From a virus: 34,569 nt of DNA. Both the position numbers and the translations under genes were made by a program. Numbering within the stretch: position 1 is the first letter of the stretch; each line of letters begins with the position of its first letter. The stretch is from positions 1 to 34,569 of the IMG/VR virus record IMGVR_UViG_3300017963_000531; one strand, given 5' to 3'. The notes under the pieces were generated by a model. It ran no database searches and was not told the origin of the DNA. It saw only the letters and a list, made by a program, of their open reading frames with translations. Below, in pieces: positions 1-5,430 of the stretch.

Positions 1-37
1 GCTAAAAGCTGCTGAGATATTGGAGGGAGAGATATGA
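1..37 (+). CDS. 3' end of the 34142-34483 gene, duplicated by the contig overlap
   Basis: Partial. It encodes the last residues (A-K-A-A-E-I-L-E-G-E-I, stop) of the 113-residue protein whose full copy is at the right end. It is a consequence of the end overlap, not an independent gene. Confidence 0.9.
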   Translation, partial: LKAAEILEGEI

Positions 38-114
38 GATTAAAAATAGCATGGATGATACTTTATTTTTTTATTTTTGTATTTTTAATATTTATATGGC
101 AGATGAAATCTTAA
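34..114 (+). CDS. 26-residue single-pass membrane peptide
   Basis: ATG overlaps the stop of the preceding gene (ATATGA) and follows a good GGAGGGAGA ribosome binding site. The peptide starts MRLKIAWMIL, is almost entirely one hydrophobic helix (residues about 5-23) and ends QMKS. The function is not recognisable. A peptide of the same size and style occurs at 30469-30552. Such peptides in phage early operons are often inhibitors or modulators of host membrane proteins, which here is only a guess. The same ORF appears again at 34480-34560 in the duplicated end. Confidence 0.6.
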   Translation: MRLKIAWMILYFFIFVFLIFIWQMKS

Positions 115-126
115 AGGAGCAAAGCA

Positions 127-309
127 ATGAGTGAATTAACAGATATGATAGCAAAGTTAAGAGATACAGCATTTATCAATAATAAAACTTATTTTAGTGT
201 TCGCTATGTGCATGATTTAAATAAAATCCTTGAACTAATGGCAAAGGAATTGAAAAAACATGATAAGGATATTGATAATTTATATGAAATTAAAAATCAT
301 AAAGGTTGA
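127..309 (+). CDS. Small hypothetical early protein, 60 aa
   Basis: Starts MSELTDMIAKLRD behind an AAGGAG ribosome binding site 8 bases upstream. The sequence is charged and mostly helical, with a heptad-like stretch (LNKILELMAKELKKHDKDI) suggesting a short coiled coil. No family recognised. Its translation-start segment (AAGGAGCAAAGCAATGAGTG) is identical to that of the 33640 gene, about 930 bp upstream across the circular junction, which points to local duplication. The next gene starts 3 bases after its stop. Confidence 0.65.
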   Translation: MSELTDMIAKLRDTAFINNKTYFSVRYVHDLNKILELMAKELKKHDKDIDNLYEIKNHKG

Positions 310-312
310 GAT

Positions 313-564
313 ATGTCATATTATTGTAAGAAACATGAAATACAAGCAAATTATATTACCTGTTATCATTGTTATGCTGAACTCAAAAAGCGTGTTGAGG
401 AATTGGAATGTCTTGAAAATAAATACAAGGCAGATATTAATAAATGGTATGATGAAAACCAGCGATTGAAAGAAGCAATAGGGGAGATAATATTATATAT
501 AAGAAAGTATCAAAATTTCACGAAAGCATTAGAAATAGCACAAAAAGCAAAGGACCATAAATGA
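313..564 (+). CDS. Small protein with zinc-binding Cys/His pattern and coiled coil, 83 aa
   Basis: The N-terminus shows C5-x2-H8 and C17-x2-C20 (in CKKHE and CYHC), a pattern fitting a small zinc knuckle. This is followed by a long heptad-rich helix (residues about 22-60) typical of a coiled coil. The family was not identified; DNA/RNA binding or protein-protein contact are both possible. It lies in a tight early operon: it begins 3 bases after the previous stop, and the next ATG overlaps its stop (ATGA). Confidence 0.65.
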   Translation: MSYYCKKHEIQANYITCYHCYAELKKRVEELECLENKYKADINKWYDENQRLKEAIGEIILYIRKYQNFTKALEIAQKAKDHK

Positions 565-869
565 CTTATTGGCAATTATTAATATTCATCGTTATATGGG
601 GTGTTACTGACCGGATCCGGGAGATAGCAGTATTCCCTGGATGGAAATCTATATTCGGCGAATGGTTTGATAGATATTTTACTCCTGAGTGTCCTTACTG
701 GAATCCCTTCAGAGATGGATATCATACATTCAAAATAATTCCTGTTTTATATATCACGTGTATAATTTATATAAATAATACCTGGCAACATGCTTTTCTG
801 ATCTTATTGATTTGGGCGGTCAGCCAGGGTATGGGTTTAATTTTTAAAAAGGAGAAATACCATGGCTAA
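561..869 (+). CDS. Predicted polytopic inner-membrane protein, 102 aa
   Basis: Three hydrophobic segments are visible: residues about 4-17, 57-72 and 76-92. A Trp/Pro-rich loop (PECPYWNPF) lies between the first two. The C-terminus is basic (KKEKYHG). No family recognised. Position among small early genes, far from the lysis cassette, argues against its being the holin. ATGA overlap with the upstream gene and an 8-base overlap with the downstream one indicate translational coupling. Confidence 0.6.
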   Translation: MTYWQLLIFIVIWGVTDRIREIAVFPGWKSIFGEWFDRYFTPECPYWNPFRDGYHTFKIIPVLYITCIIYINNTWQHAFLILLIWAVSQGMGLIFKKEKYHG

Positions 870-1149
870 GAATTTTTTTATTGTTGGGCTTAAGAAACGA
901 AGGAATCGTGGCAATAGTTTCCCAACTGTTATTAAGAGAACAATCAAGGCAGACAGTGAAGGTAAGGCTAAAGAATTGTTCGAGAAGGAAAATTCTTTTT
1001 ATGATGCAGTAAAGATTGAGACTGAGGATTTTGAAGTAGTGGCAAAGAAAGAATCTGATGTTGAAACCGAAGAAGTTGAATCAATCCCAGAAGAGAAAGA
1101 AGTAAAACCAATGAAGGATCCTAAAGATGGCCACACAAAAACTAGATAG
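862..1149 (+). CDS. Small acidic/basic hypothetical protein, 95 aa
   Basis: ATG follows AAAAGGAG with good spacing. Residues 1-60 look like a small alpha/beta fold rich in Lys and Arg (FFIVGLKKRRNRGNSF near the start; GKAKELFEKENSFYDAVKIE). The tail from about residue 60 is a low-complexity Glu/Lys/Val linker (VETEEVESIPEEKEVK). The function is unknown. It overlaps the GpZ-like gene by 23 bases, so the two are probably co-translated; its basic N-terminus would be compatible with a nucleic-acid or assembly role. Confidence 0.6.
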   Translation: MAKNFFIVGLKKRRNRGNSFPTVIKRTIKADSEGKAKELFEKENSFYDAVKIETEDFEVVAKKESDVETEEVESIPEEKEVKPMKDPKDGHTKTR

Positions 1150-1624
1150 TGCTTTTCAAAAAGCAATCGTTAGGACTGCAAACAAATTGCTGGTGAGGGG
1201 TCGCAAAGTTACTACACAAGAAGTAAGGAAAGTATACAATATAAAGGCATCTCTTCTTAAAGATCGGATAGTTATGAAGCGTGCCTCGAAGAATAATTTG
1301 TTTGCTTATCTTGCCATCAAGGGCAGAAAATTAAGGCTTATTCTTTTCGGAGCCAAGCAAACAAGCAAAGGCGTTACTGTACGCGTGAAAAAAACCGAGG
1401 GGCGTAAATTAATACGCAGCGCCTTTATTCGTGCACGTGGTAGCAAAGAACATGTCTGGAGGAGATTAGGAAAGGAACGGCTGCCGATTGAACCACTCTT
1501 CACAGTATCGCCGGCTAAGATGTTTGAGAAAGAAGGAGAGAGGGCATTTAGACAGATGGTCGAGAAAGAATTTGGGCCAATGTTTAAACATGAGTTGGAC
1601 TTTTATTTGGGGAAATTATCATGA
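1127..1624 (+). CDS. Prophage minor tail protein Z-like (tail completion), 165 aa
   Basis: The protein resembles the lambda/Gifsy GpZ family (Prophage minor tail protein Z). It has a very basic N-terminal half (MATQKLDSAFQKAIVRTANK, then repeated R/K clusters), a central V.VKKTEGRKLIRSAFI block, and the diagnostic ending RLPIEPLFTVSPAKMF followed by a helical C-terminus. In lambda, Z acts at tail completion with U, giving tails competent for DNA ejection. Length is slightly under the family's usual 180-200 aa. It is oddly placed at the end of the early segment, upstream of the packaging genes, away from the other tail genes. Family assignment is by recall of motif order. Confidence 0.7.
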   Translation: MATQKLDSAFQKAIVRTANKLLVRGRKVTTQEVRKVYNIKASLLKDRIVMKRASKNNLFAYLAIKGRKLRLILFGAKQTSKGVTVRVKKTEGRKLIRSAFIRARGSKEHVWRRLGKERLPIEPLFTVSPAKMFEKEGERAFRQMVEKEFGPMFKHELDFYLGKLS

Positions 1625-2007
1625 AAAAACTTTTATTTTTATTAATCTTATTTCTATCTGTTAATATCGGATGCGCGCAGACAATTAAAGTGCCATTGTC
1701 TATTGTGTGGGATTACGATTATAATCCCGGAGATAATTCAACCAATATTTATTTTGAAATTTTTCAAAACATTACTAAAAATGATACAAATTATGTGAGG
1801 ATAGATTCCACTTATCAAAAGGAATTAAGATTGCTAAACTATGATAACCTTTATACGGGAGATATCAGATATATATACTGCAGAGCGCATAGAACTTACG
1901 ATGATGCAATTAGTTTTAATTCCGATACAATTGAATCAAGATTCCCTGTCATATTGACTAATCAGCCTTATGAATTTATTGAAAAGTATATCATTCTGAA
2001 GAAATAA
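1621..2007 (+). CDS. Exported protein with signal peptide (possible lipoprotein), 128 aa
   Basis: N-terminus MKKLLFLLILFLSVNIGC is a classic Sec signal. C18 could be lipidated (NIGC is a poor lipobox because of Asn at -3), or cleavage may be just before AQT. The mature part resembles a single fibronectin-III/Ig-like beta sandwich (residues about 22-115: VWDYDYNPGDNSTNIYFEIF ... YIYCRAHRTYDD). Its start overlaps the stop of the Z-like gene (ATGA), and it is the last gene before a 118-base gap. It could be a virion surface protein or an envelope protein acting on host or competitor. Unknown family. Confidence 0.65.
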   Translation: MKKLLFLLILFLSVNIGCAQTIKVPLSIVWDYDYNPGDNSTNIYFEIFQNITKNDTNYVRIDSTYQKELRLLNYDNLYTGDIRYIYCRAHRTYDDAISFNSDTIESRFPVILTNQPYEFIEKYIILKK

Positions 2008-2028
2008 ACTTGAAAAATATAAAATTAA

Positions 2029-2098
2029 GGGGCTTCGAAGGGGCTTCCAAGCCCCCCAGGTATAGTAATAGTATAGTACTAGTATAGTATAGTAAAGG
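2029..2098. repeat. GC hairpin and TATAGTA repeats in the gap before the packaging operon
   Basis: The 118-base gap 2008-2125 holds two copies of GGGGCTTC (2029-2036 and 2040-2047). The second forms a hairpin with AAGCCCC (2040-2055). About 38 bases built from AGTATAGTA/TATAGTA units follow (2060-2098), including TAGTACTA and ACTAGT palindromes. There is no T tract on the + strand, so it is a poor intrinsic terminator in the gene direction. As the gap between the early operon and the packaging operon it may hold a promoter (many TATAGT hexamers) or terminase-binding/cos elements. Role unproven. Confidence 0.5.
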
Positions 2099-2125
2099 TA
2101 TAGGTAAGAGTAATAAGGAATTGTA

Positions 2126-2305
2126 ATGGATAAAATCAATAAAATTTCTATGGAAGATTTTTATAAATTAAAATTACATGAACACATATCCCTTACTGGA
2201 AGCATTGCTATTATGAGGGTACCTGGTGGCTGGATATATTATTGGGAAGGTACAAGTTGCTTTGTTCCGTATAGCGGTGAATTCGATGAGAGATTTGGTC
2301 CATGA
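2126..2305 (+). CDS. Small conserved-looking phage protein, 59 aa
   Basis: ATG preceded by AAGGA. The protein runs MDKINKISMEDFYKLK and then a beta-rich stretch with MRVPGGWIYYWE and CFVPYSGEFD. This Gly-Gly-Trp-Ile-Tyr pattern is seen in small phage proteins of unknown function. It opens the packaging-region operon after the 2008-2125 gap. Its stop overlaps the next start. Confidence 0.6.
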   Translation: MDKINKISMEDFYKLKLHEHISLTGSIAIMRVPGGWIYYWEGTSCFVPYSGEFDERFGP

Positions 2306-2418
2306 TGATCTTCATTCAGAGTGAAAATTGCTTAGGTTCTTCCCAGAGCATCGCCGTGAGGATACACCTGATCGCAAGAATTCATCAATTACTGAGGTTT
2401 GAAAAGTGGTTGCATTAA
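2302..2418 (+). CDS. Possible 38-residue protein
   Basis: ATGATG overlaps the stop of the previous gene and the ORF ends one base before the next ATG, so it fills the gap exactly as a coupled gene would. The product begins MMIFIQSENCLGSS and ends LRFEKWLH, with a helical Ile/Leu/His/Arg stretch between. No family recognised. Its base composition is more GC-rich than its neighbours, and some stems can be drawn, so a small RNA was considered; the coding reading fits the operon packing better. Confidence 0.4.
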   Translation: MMIFIQSENCLGSSQSIAVRIHLIARIHQLLRFEKWLH

Positions 2419-2419
2419 A

Positions 2420-2683
2420 ATGAAAAAAAATAAATTAATTTCTGAAAATAGGATTGGAAGATTTTATATCTCAGAGAATTTAATAAAGACTGAAAATGTT
2501 CATTATGATATTTTCTCAAAAGTAATCATAATTAAATGTGAATATATTTTTCATAATAAAATATTTGAATATATGGGATATTCAAAATTATTTGATCAAA
2601 TTGAACCTGGGCATAAAGTACCAAAATATATTTTTTCAGTTAAATATAATGGTCAAGTAATAGCAGAAAGATTACATGAATAA
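2420..2683 (+). CDS. Hypothetical protein, 87 aa
   Basis: The ATG at 2420 (MKKNKLISENRIG) is preferred over an in-frame TTG 21 bases upstream, because the upstream extension overlaps the preceding ORF. The sequence alternates hydrophobic and polar residues (KVIIIKCEYIFHNKIFEYMG; KYIFSVKYNGQVIAERL), suggesting a small beta-rich domain. No signal or membrane segment. Family unknown. It overlaps the next small gene by 8 bases. Confidence 0.55.
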   Translation: MKKNKLISENRIGRFYISENLIKTENVHYDIFSKVIIIKCEYIFHNKIFEYMGYSKLFDQIEPGHKVPKYIFSVKYNGQVIAERLHE

Positions 2684-2831
2684 AAATCAATTAATCGAAA
2701 TTTTAAAAGAAATAGAATCTGGCAAAGATGGTCAAATGATTCCATATGATATTATTTTAAAAATTGAGAATATCAGAAAAGCATATCTTTTGGAAGATCT
2801 GATTTATATCCTGGAGCGCTTAGATGATTAA
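2676..2831 (+). CDS. Small helical protein, 51 aa
   Basis: Begins MNKNQLIEILKEIESG inside the end of the preceding gene and ends LERLDD, overlapping the start of the ASCH-like gene by 8 bases. It is predicted as two or three amphipathic helices. Length and tight coupling on both sides are the main evidence that it is real. Function unknown. Confidence 0.5.
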   Translation: MNKNQLIEILKEIESGKDGQMIPYDIILKIENIRKAYLLEDLIYILERLDD

Positions 2832-3426
2832 AGAAAAACCAATAATATTTTCTACTCCAATGGTCCAGGCAATTCTTGAAGATAGAAAAACTCAGACCAG
2901 AAGAATAATTAAACCACAACCTTTTGGACTATGTTTGGATGTTAAATTTAAAATGCATCCAGATGCTTTCCCTTTACTAACAAATGTAGATCCACAAAAA
3001 TTTGAAGCTAAATATTGTCCATTTGGGAAAAAGAACGACACACTCTATGTAAAAGAAACATTTAGAGATTTTCCAGAAAAAGGAGATATTTATTATAAAG
3101 CGGGAATGGCTCAAGATTTAGAAATTAATTTCAAATGGAAACCATCAATCTATATGCCAAAATGGGCAGCAAGAATATTTTTAAAAATAAAAGATATCTT
3201 TATTGAGTCATTACAGGACATAACTTCAATTGAGGCAATTAAAGAAGGTATTTTTTATGATGAAAAATTAGAGGGCTATGTCGCCGACCAGGAAGGAAGG
3301 TGCTATCATGGATCTGATCCTATAATTTCTTTTGCTAATTATTGGGATATGTTGAATAAAAAAAGAGGTTATCCCTGGGATTCAAACCCTTGGGTATGGG
3401 TAATTGAATTTGAGAGAATAATATGA
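2824..3426 (+). CDS. ASCH/PUA-like phage protein, 200 aa
   Basis: This matches a widespread phage/prophage family related to the ASCH (PUA-like) RNA-binding fold. Diagnostic blocks in order are PIIFSTPMVQAILEDRKTQT with RRIIKP (residues 6-31), LYVKETF (74-80), a W-x-PSI-x-MP-x-WAARI block (107-118), SLQDITSIEAIKEG (130-143) and a C-terminal NKKRGYPWDSNPWVWVIEFE. ASCH domains are thought to bind RNA or modified nucleotides. The job in phages is not established. It is encoded just before an HNH endonuclease with ATGA overlap, in the packaging-side accessory cluster. Confidence 0.75.
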   Translation: MIKEKPIIFSTPMVQAILEDRKTQTRRIIKPQPFGLCLDVKFKMHPDAFPLLTNVDPQKFEAKYCPFGKKNDTLYVKETFRDFPEKGDIYYKAGMAQDLEINFKWKPSIYMPKWAARIFLKIKDIFIESLQDITSIEAIKEGIFYDEKLEGYVADQEGRCYHGSDPIISFANYWDMLNKKRGYPWDSNPWVWVIEFERII

Positions 3427-4043
3427 ACAATGGTTGTTTCAAAAAAGGGGTCCGTCACAACCCGGAGACAGAATTCAAAAAAGGACATATCCCATGGAAT
3501 GTTCGGCACCATGAAGAATTTTTGGAAAAACTAAAAAGCCCAAGAGCGCATCGAATGAAACTTACACAATTTAAAAAAGGGAATCAACCTCATAATTGGA
3601 AACCTGTCGGTACAATATCGATACGTAAACATGATTACAAAGAATCAAAACCTGCATACAAATATATTAAAATAAAAGAACCAAATGTTTGGATGAAATA
3701 TCACAATTATATCTGGGAAAAAGAGAACGGCAAAATATCCAAAAGCCATATTATAAGATTTATTAACGGCGATTCTATGGATTGCAGATTGGAGAATTTA
3801 CGCTTGATAGACAGAGCCCAAAATGCCAGGTTAAATTCAAATTACAATACCGATAAGTATATTGCCACAATAATGGCCAGAAAAAGAGGAAAATTTAACG
3901 GAGAAATAGACAAGAAATTAAGAAACCATATTATGAAGTATCCTGAATTAATTGAATTTAAAAGAACGCAATTAAAGATAAAGAGAACTTTAAATGACCG
4001 AAAAAGAAATAAATCATATCAAGATCAAAAAAGCCTTAAATGA
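3423..4043 (+). CDS. HNH endonuclease, 206 aa
   Basis: The N-terminal part carries two or three F-K-K-G-H-x-P-x-N-like DNA-binding repeats (FKKGVRHNP, FKKGHIPWN, FKKGNQPHNWKPVGT), common in phage HNH homing-type nucleases. The HNH core follows with H94 (YHNYIWEKENG), H109 (SHIIRFINGD) and N125 (LENLRLI). The C-terminus is very basic. The protein may be a free-standing homing endonuclease or assist packaging, as HNH proteins near terminases do in several phages. It overlaps the upstream gene by 4 bases and the downstream one by 50. Confidence 0.85.
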   Translation: MNNGCFKKGVRHNPETEFKKGHIPWNVRHHEEFLEKLKSPRAHRMKLTQFKKGNQPHNWKPVGTISIRKHDYKESKPAYKYIKIKEPNVWMKYHNYIWEKENGKISKSHIIRFINGDSMDCRLENLRLIDRAQNARLNSNYNTDKYIATIMARKRGKFNGEIDKKLRNHIMKYPELIEFKRTQLKIKRTLNDRKRNKSYQDQKSLK

Positions 4044-4410
4044 TCTGATTGGGAAGAAAATTCTATATAACACACGTGAATACAGTATTAAAGACTGGCG
4101 ATCAAAAGAAGGAATTATAATTATTGTAGCCGAGCCTGAATGGATAGAATTAATTGAAACAACAGCATTTGGTAAAATAAAAAAAGAGTTTTTGCCGATT
4201 GAAGATGATAAAACATATGATTTATCATTGCTGCCATCTAATGGTGCTTCTAAACAATTAAAGGAAATCCTCCTGGAGAATATAAAAAGCGTTACAAAAG
4301 ATCCGGAATATGTTAATCAGGCAAATGCAATCAATAAATCGGCTCAGGCATTGATAAATCTGGTGAGATTAGAATTAGAAATGGTGAAATTAAAATCGAA
4401 AATTGATTAA
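3994..4410 (+). CDS. Hypothetical protein next to small terminase, 138 aa
   Basis: Starts inside the 3' end of the HNH gene and stops just before the small terminase ATG. Residues about 15-70 look like a small beta domain (KKILYNTREYSIKDWRSKEG, then IIIIVAEPEWIELIE). Residues 80-138 are helical and heptad-like (YVNQANAINKSAQALINLVR). This pattern of a beta domain plus a helical tail ending just before terminase is common in phage genomes, but no function is assigned. Confidence 0.6.
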   Translation: MTEKEINHIKIKKALNDLIGKKILYNTREYSIKDWRSKEGIIIIVAEPEWIELIETTAFGKIKKEFLPIEDDKTYDLSLLPSNGASKQLKEILLENIKSVTKDPEYVNQANAINKSAQALINLVRLELEMVKLKSKID

Positions 4411-4411
4411 T

Positions 4412-4861
4412 ATGAAATTAGTATCTAAATCAGATTTCGCCAGGGAAATGAATATCTCTCCTCAGAGAGTACATTCTCTGATCAAGAAAGGCATGATCTA
4501 TGTCCGGAAAGATGGTAAAATCAATTTAGATAAAGCGAAAAAAATCCTTGAAGATAACCGGAGTTTACTCCCTCAAAAAGATACTAAATATATTGATGCC
4601 AGAGCGCAACATGAAATAATAAAACTCAAAATAGCAGAGCTTGAATTGAAACAGAAAAAAGGTGAATTGATCGAAAAAGAAAAAGTTATAAAATATTGCC
4701 AGGATATAATTTCAATTTCTAAATCTAAAATATTATCTATCCCGGTTAAAGTCGCTCCATTAATTGTTGGAATGACATCGATTAAAAAAATAAAAATCAT
4801 ACTTGAGAAAGAAATCCATCAGGCATTAAATGAATTAGCGAGGCTTAAGAATGTTGCTTAA
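4412..4861 (+). CDS. Terminase small subunit, Nu1-like, 149 aa
   Basis: Predicted DNA-recognition subunit of the packaging terminase. The N-terminal winged helix-turn-helix (residues 3-48, SKSDFAREMNISPQRVHSLI) resembles lambda gpNu1. A central charged helix (65-95, AQHEIIKLKIAELELKQKKG) suits oligomerisation, and the C-terminal helix pattern is family-like. ATG 4412 is preferred; a TTG 9 bases upstream overlaps the previous stop. It lies two small genes upstream of the large subunit. Lambda-type terminases cut at cos, so cohesive ends are expected. Confidence 0.8.
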   Translation: MKLVSKSDFAREMNISPQRVHSLIKKGMIYVRKDGKINLDKAKKILEDNRSLLPQKDTKYIDARAQHEIIKLKIAELELKQKKGELIEKEKVIKYCQDIISISKSKILSIPVKVAPLIVGMTSIKKIKIILEKEIHQALNELARLKNVA

Positions 4862-5285
4862 AAATAAATTCCAAGTATTATTTATCCATGACAAGAATGA
4901 AATAATCGGGCATGTTATAAAAGAAGACAGATCTCTAATTGGATGTATCCCCCATGGTTTGGATGCGTCGAATTGTCTATCTATAAGCATTATTGGAAAA
5001 ATATTAGAATTTAAAAAAGTGAAAGATAAAACATTAATTACTAGATTTGAAATAGCAGGTTTTCAAGGAGGTAATATGGATCATTTTGAAATAGATAATT
5101 ATTTTACTTATCACCAACCGAAAGATGATCAGGCAGCTAGATATCAAGCGATAAGAGAAGCTGCAAAACAGCTTGGTTATGCTATAATTGATCATACTCC
5201 ACAGTGCGCTGATCAGACTGCAGCGATCAGAAAGATACGCGAAGCAGTAATGACAGCAAATGCTGCCATAGCATGCAATGAATAA
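4851..5285 (+). CDS. Beta domain fused in frame to Acb2/Tad1-type hairpin domain, 144 aa
   Basis: The full ORF begins inside the small terminase 3' end. Residues 1-75 are beta-rich (FQVLFIHDKNEIIGHVIKED; LSISIIGKILEFKKVKD) with no recognised family. Residues 82-144 match the Acb2/Tad1 hairpin domain: F-T-Y-H-x-P-K-x-D-Q, then RYQAIREAAKQLG, and the ending REAVMTANAAIACNE. Known relatives are phage sponges that sequester cyclic oligonucleotide or gcADPR signals, blocking CBASS and Thoeris defence. A strong internal start at 5076 could yield the hairpin domain alone, so two products are possible. The total length is near that of two-domain Tad1 proteins, but I cannot confirm that the first domain is homologous. 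Confidence 0.7.
   Translation: MLLKNKFQVLFIHDKNEIIGHVIKEDRSLIGCIPHGLDASNCLSISIIGKILEFKKVKDKTLITRFEIAGFQGGNMDHFEIDNYFTYHQPKDDQAARYQAIREAAKQLGYAIIDHTPQCADQTAAIRKIREAVMTANAAIACNE
5076..5285 (+). CDS. Stand-alone Acb2/Tad1-hairpin protein from internal start (anti-CBASS/Thoeris candidate), 69 aa
   Basis: ATG 5076 (MDHFEIDNYFTYHQPKDDQ) is preceded by AAGGAGG at 5065-5071, the strongest ribosome binding site in this area, 4 bases before the start. The resulting 69-residue protein has the length and complete motif set of stand-alone phage proteins with this domain: YHxPK near the N-terminus, then two long helices ending V-M-T-A-N-A-A-I-A-C-N-E. Related Acb2 proteins form hexamers that bind cyclic di- and trinucleotides in the cytoplasm. 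Ligand specificity here cannot be read from the sequence. Whether this or the 144-residue form dominates is undecided. Confidence 0.75.
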   Translation: MDHFEIDNYFTYHQPKDDQAARYQAIREAAKQLGYAIIDHTPQCADQTAAIRKIREAVMTANAAIACNE

Positions 5286-5430
5286 AATAAAATGTCCAAA
5301 CTGTAAATCACATAAAATTACAATTATGAAAGATCCAAATTTTATAATTATTCAATGCAAAAAATGTGGATTTATGATCAATAAAAAAGTAAAAATATAC
5401 GGCAATAACTTTATTATAATTAGGGAATAA
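5278..5430 (+). CDS. Zinc-ribbon mini-protein, 50 aa
   Basis: Starts at an ATG overlapping the end of the hairpin gene and ends TAATG, sharing its last base with the large terminase start. It contains C6-x2-C9 (KCPNCKSH) and C27-x2-C30 (QCKKCGFM), a textbook small zinc ribbon. Likely a nucleic-acid or protein-binding adaptor. Its coupling to terminase suggests packaging or late regulation, by position only. Confidence 0.65.
   Translation: MNKIKCPNCKSHKITIMKDPNFIIIQCKKCGFMINKKVKIYGNNFIIIRE

Larger units (their letters stand above)
1..123. repeat. Terminal direct repeat, copy 1
   Basis: These 123 bases are identical to 34447-34569. An exact overlap at both ends of a contig is what an assembler leaves when it closes a circular or terminally redundant phage genome, so the true unit is about 34,446 bp and the two ends join. 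The repeat carries the last codons of the 34142-34483 gene and a complete 26-codon ORF. A real short terminal repeat is possible, but the lambda-type terminase argues for cohesive ends rather than direct terminal repeats. Confidence 0.95.

Noticed and set aside
2303-2387. Small structured RNA (TGATGA/TCATCA and inner stems)
   Set aside because: The same bases are covered by an ORF that fits exactly between its neighbours, and the stems are short.
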